From the NCBI GenBank assembly GCA_014526335.1, contig JACTAT010000285.1:648501-712500 (forward strand): DNA of 64,000 nt, read 5' to 3'. The notes beneath the pieces were generated by a model, which made no database searches, was not told the DNA's origin, and worked only from the letters and a program-made list of their open reading frames with translations. Shown here piece by piece: positions 63,901 to 64,000 of this stretch; position 1 is the first letter of the stretch, and every line of letters begins with the position of its first letter. This stretch comes from Chrysaora quinquecirrha (taxonomy: Eukaryota; Cnidaria; Scyphozoa; Semaeostomeae; Pelagiidae). Position numbers and translations under genes: made by a program.

Positions 63901-64000
63901 GGCTTCGATCCCTGTTTTGCGTGCGGCTTACTTACGGAGTTTGCAATGCTTTTTCTCAACTCGCGTATTCAGAATTATTTGCGTCTTGCGCTTTTTGGTG

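Overview
This is eukaryotic, intron-containing animal DNA that is rich in repeats. A fibrinogen-related gene family combining collagen, Ig and fibrinogen domains, a class III alcohol dehydrogenase, a PKI-type kinase inhibitor, Penelope-like and 2A-bearing non-LTR retroelements, and many small inverted-repeat transposons best fit an anthozoan cnidarian (coral or sea anemone). The species cannot be named from sequence alone.

Layout. 1-3.3 kb: 5' two-thirds of a non-LTR retrotransposon on the minus strand (ORF1 with a 2A-like motif, then endonuclease and the start of reverse transcriptase, one frameshift). 3.3-26.4 kb: one uninterrupted satellite array of about 117 units of 197 bp, with higher-order duplications and a hairpin whose two arms change together. 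26.4-56.1 kb: a class III alcohol dehydrogenase (ADH5-type) gene on the minus strand. I reconstructed eight coding exons with matching phases; a ninth, about 212 nt and holding the structural-zinc cysteines, is not visible.

Inside a 15.3-kb intron of that gene, on the opposite strand, lie three tandem genes for collagen-Ig-Ig-fibrinogen proteins. All their introns are phase 1. Only the third gene (C) has an intact membrane-anchor exon: gene B has a 5-bp deletion in that exon and gene A has no visible copy. Genes A and B share identical fibrinogen exons, which points to very recent duplication or conversion.

Other introns of the ADH gene are loaded with mobile DNA. There is a 3.4-kb foldback element with 0.75-kb inverted ends, inserted inside a hammerhead ribozyme of a Penelope-like terminal repeat. 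A Penelope-like element with a GIY-YIG domain is nested in a THAP/DDE transposase, and a 901-bp hAT element has a perfect 8-bp target duplication.

56-64 kb: several MITEs with clear target duplications, a pentanucleotide microsatellite, and near the right edge a small minus-strand gene for a PKA inhibitor (PKI) whose start region lies in a 109-bp tandem duplication. Parts of the satellite show systematic one-base shortening of homopolymers, which looks like uncorrected long-read consensus rather than biology.
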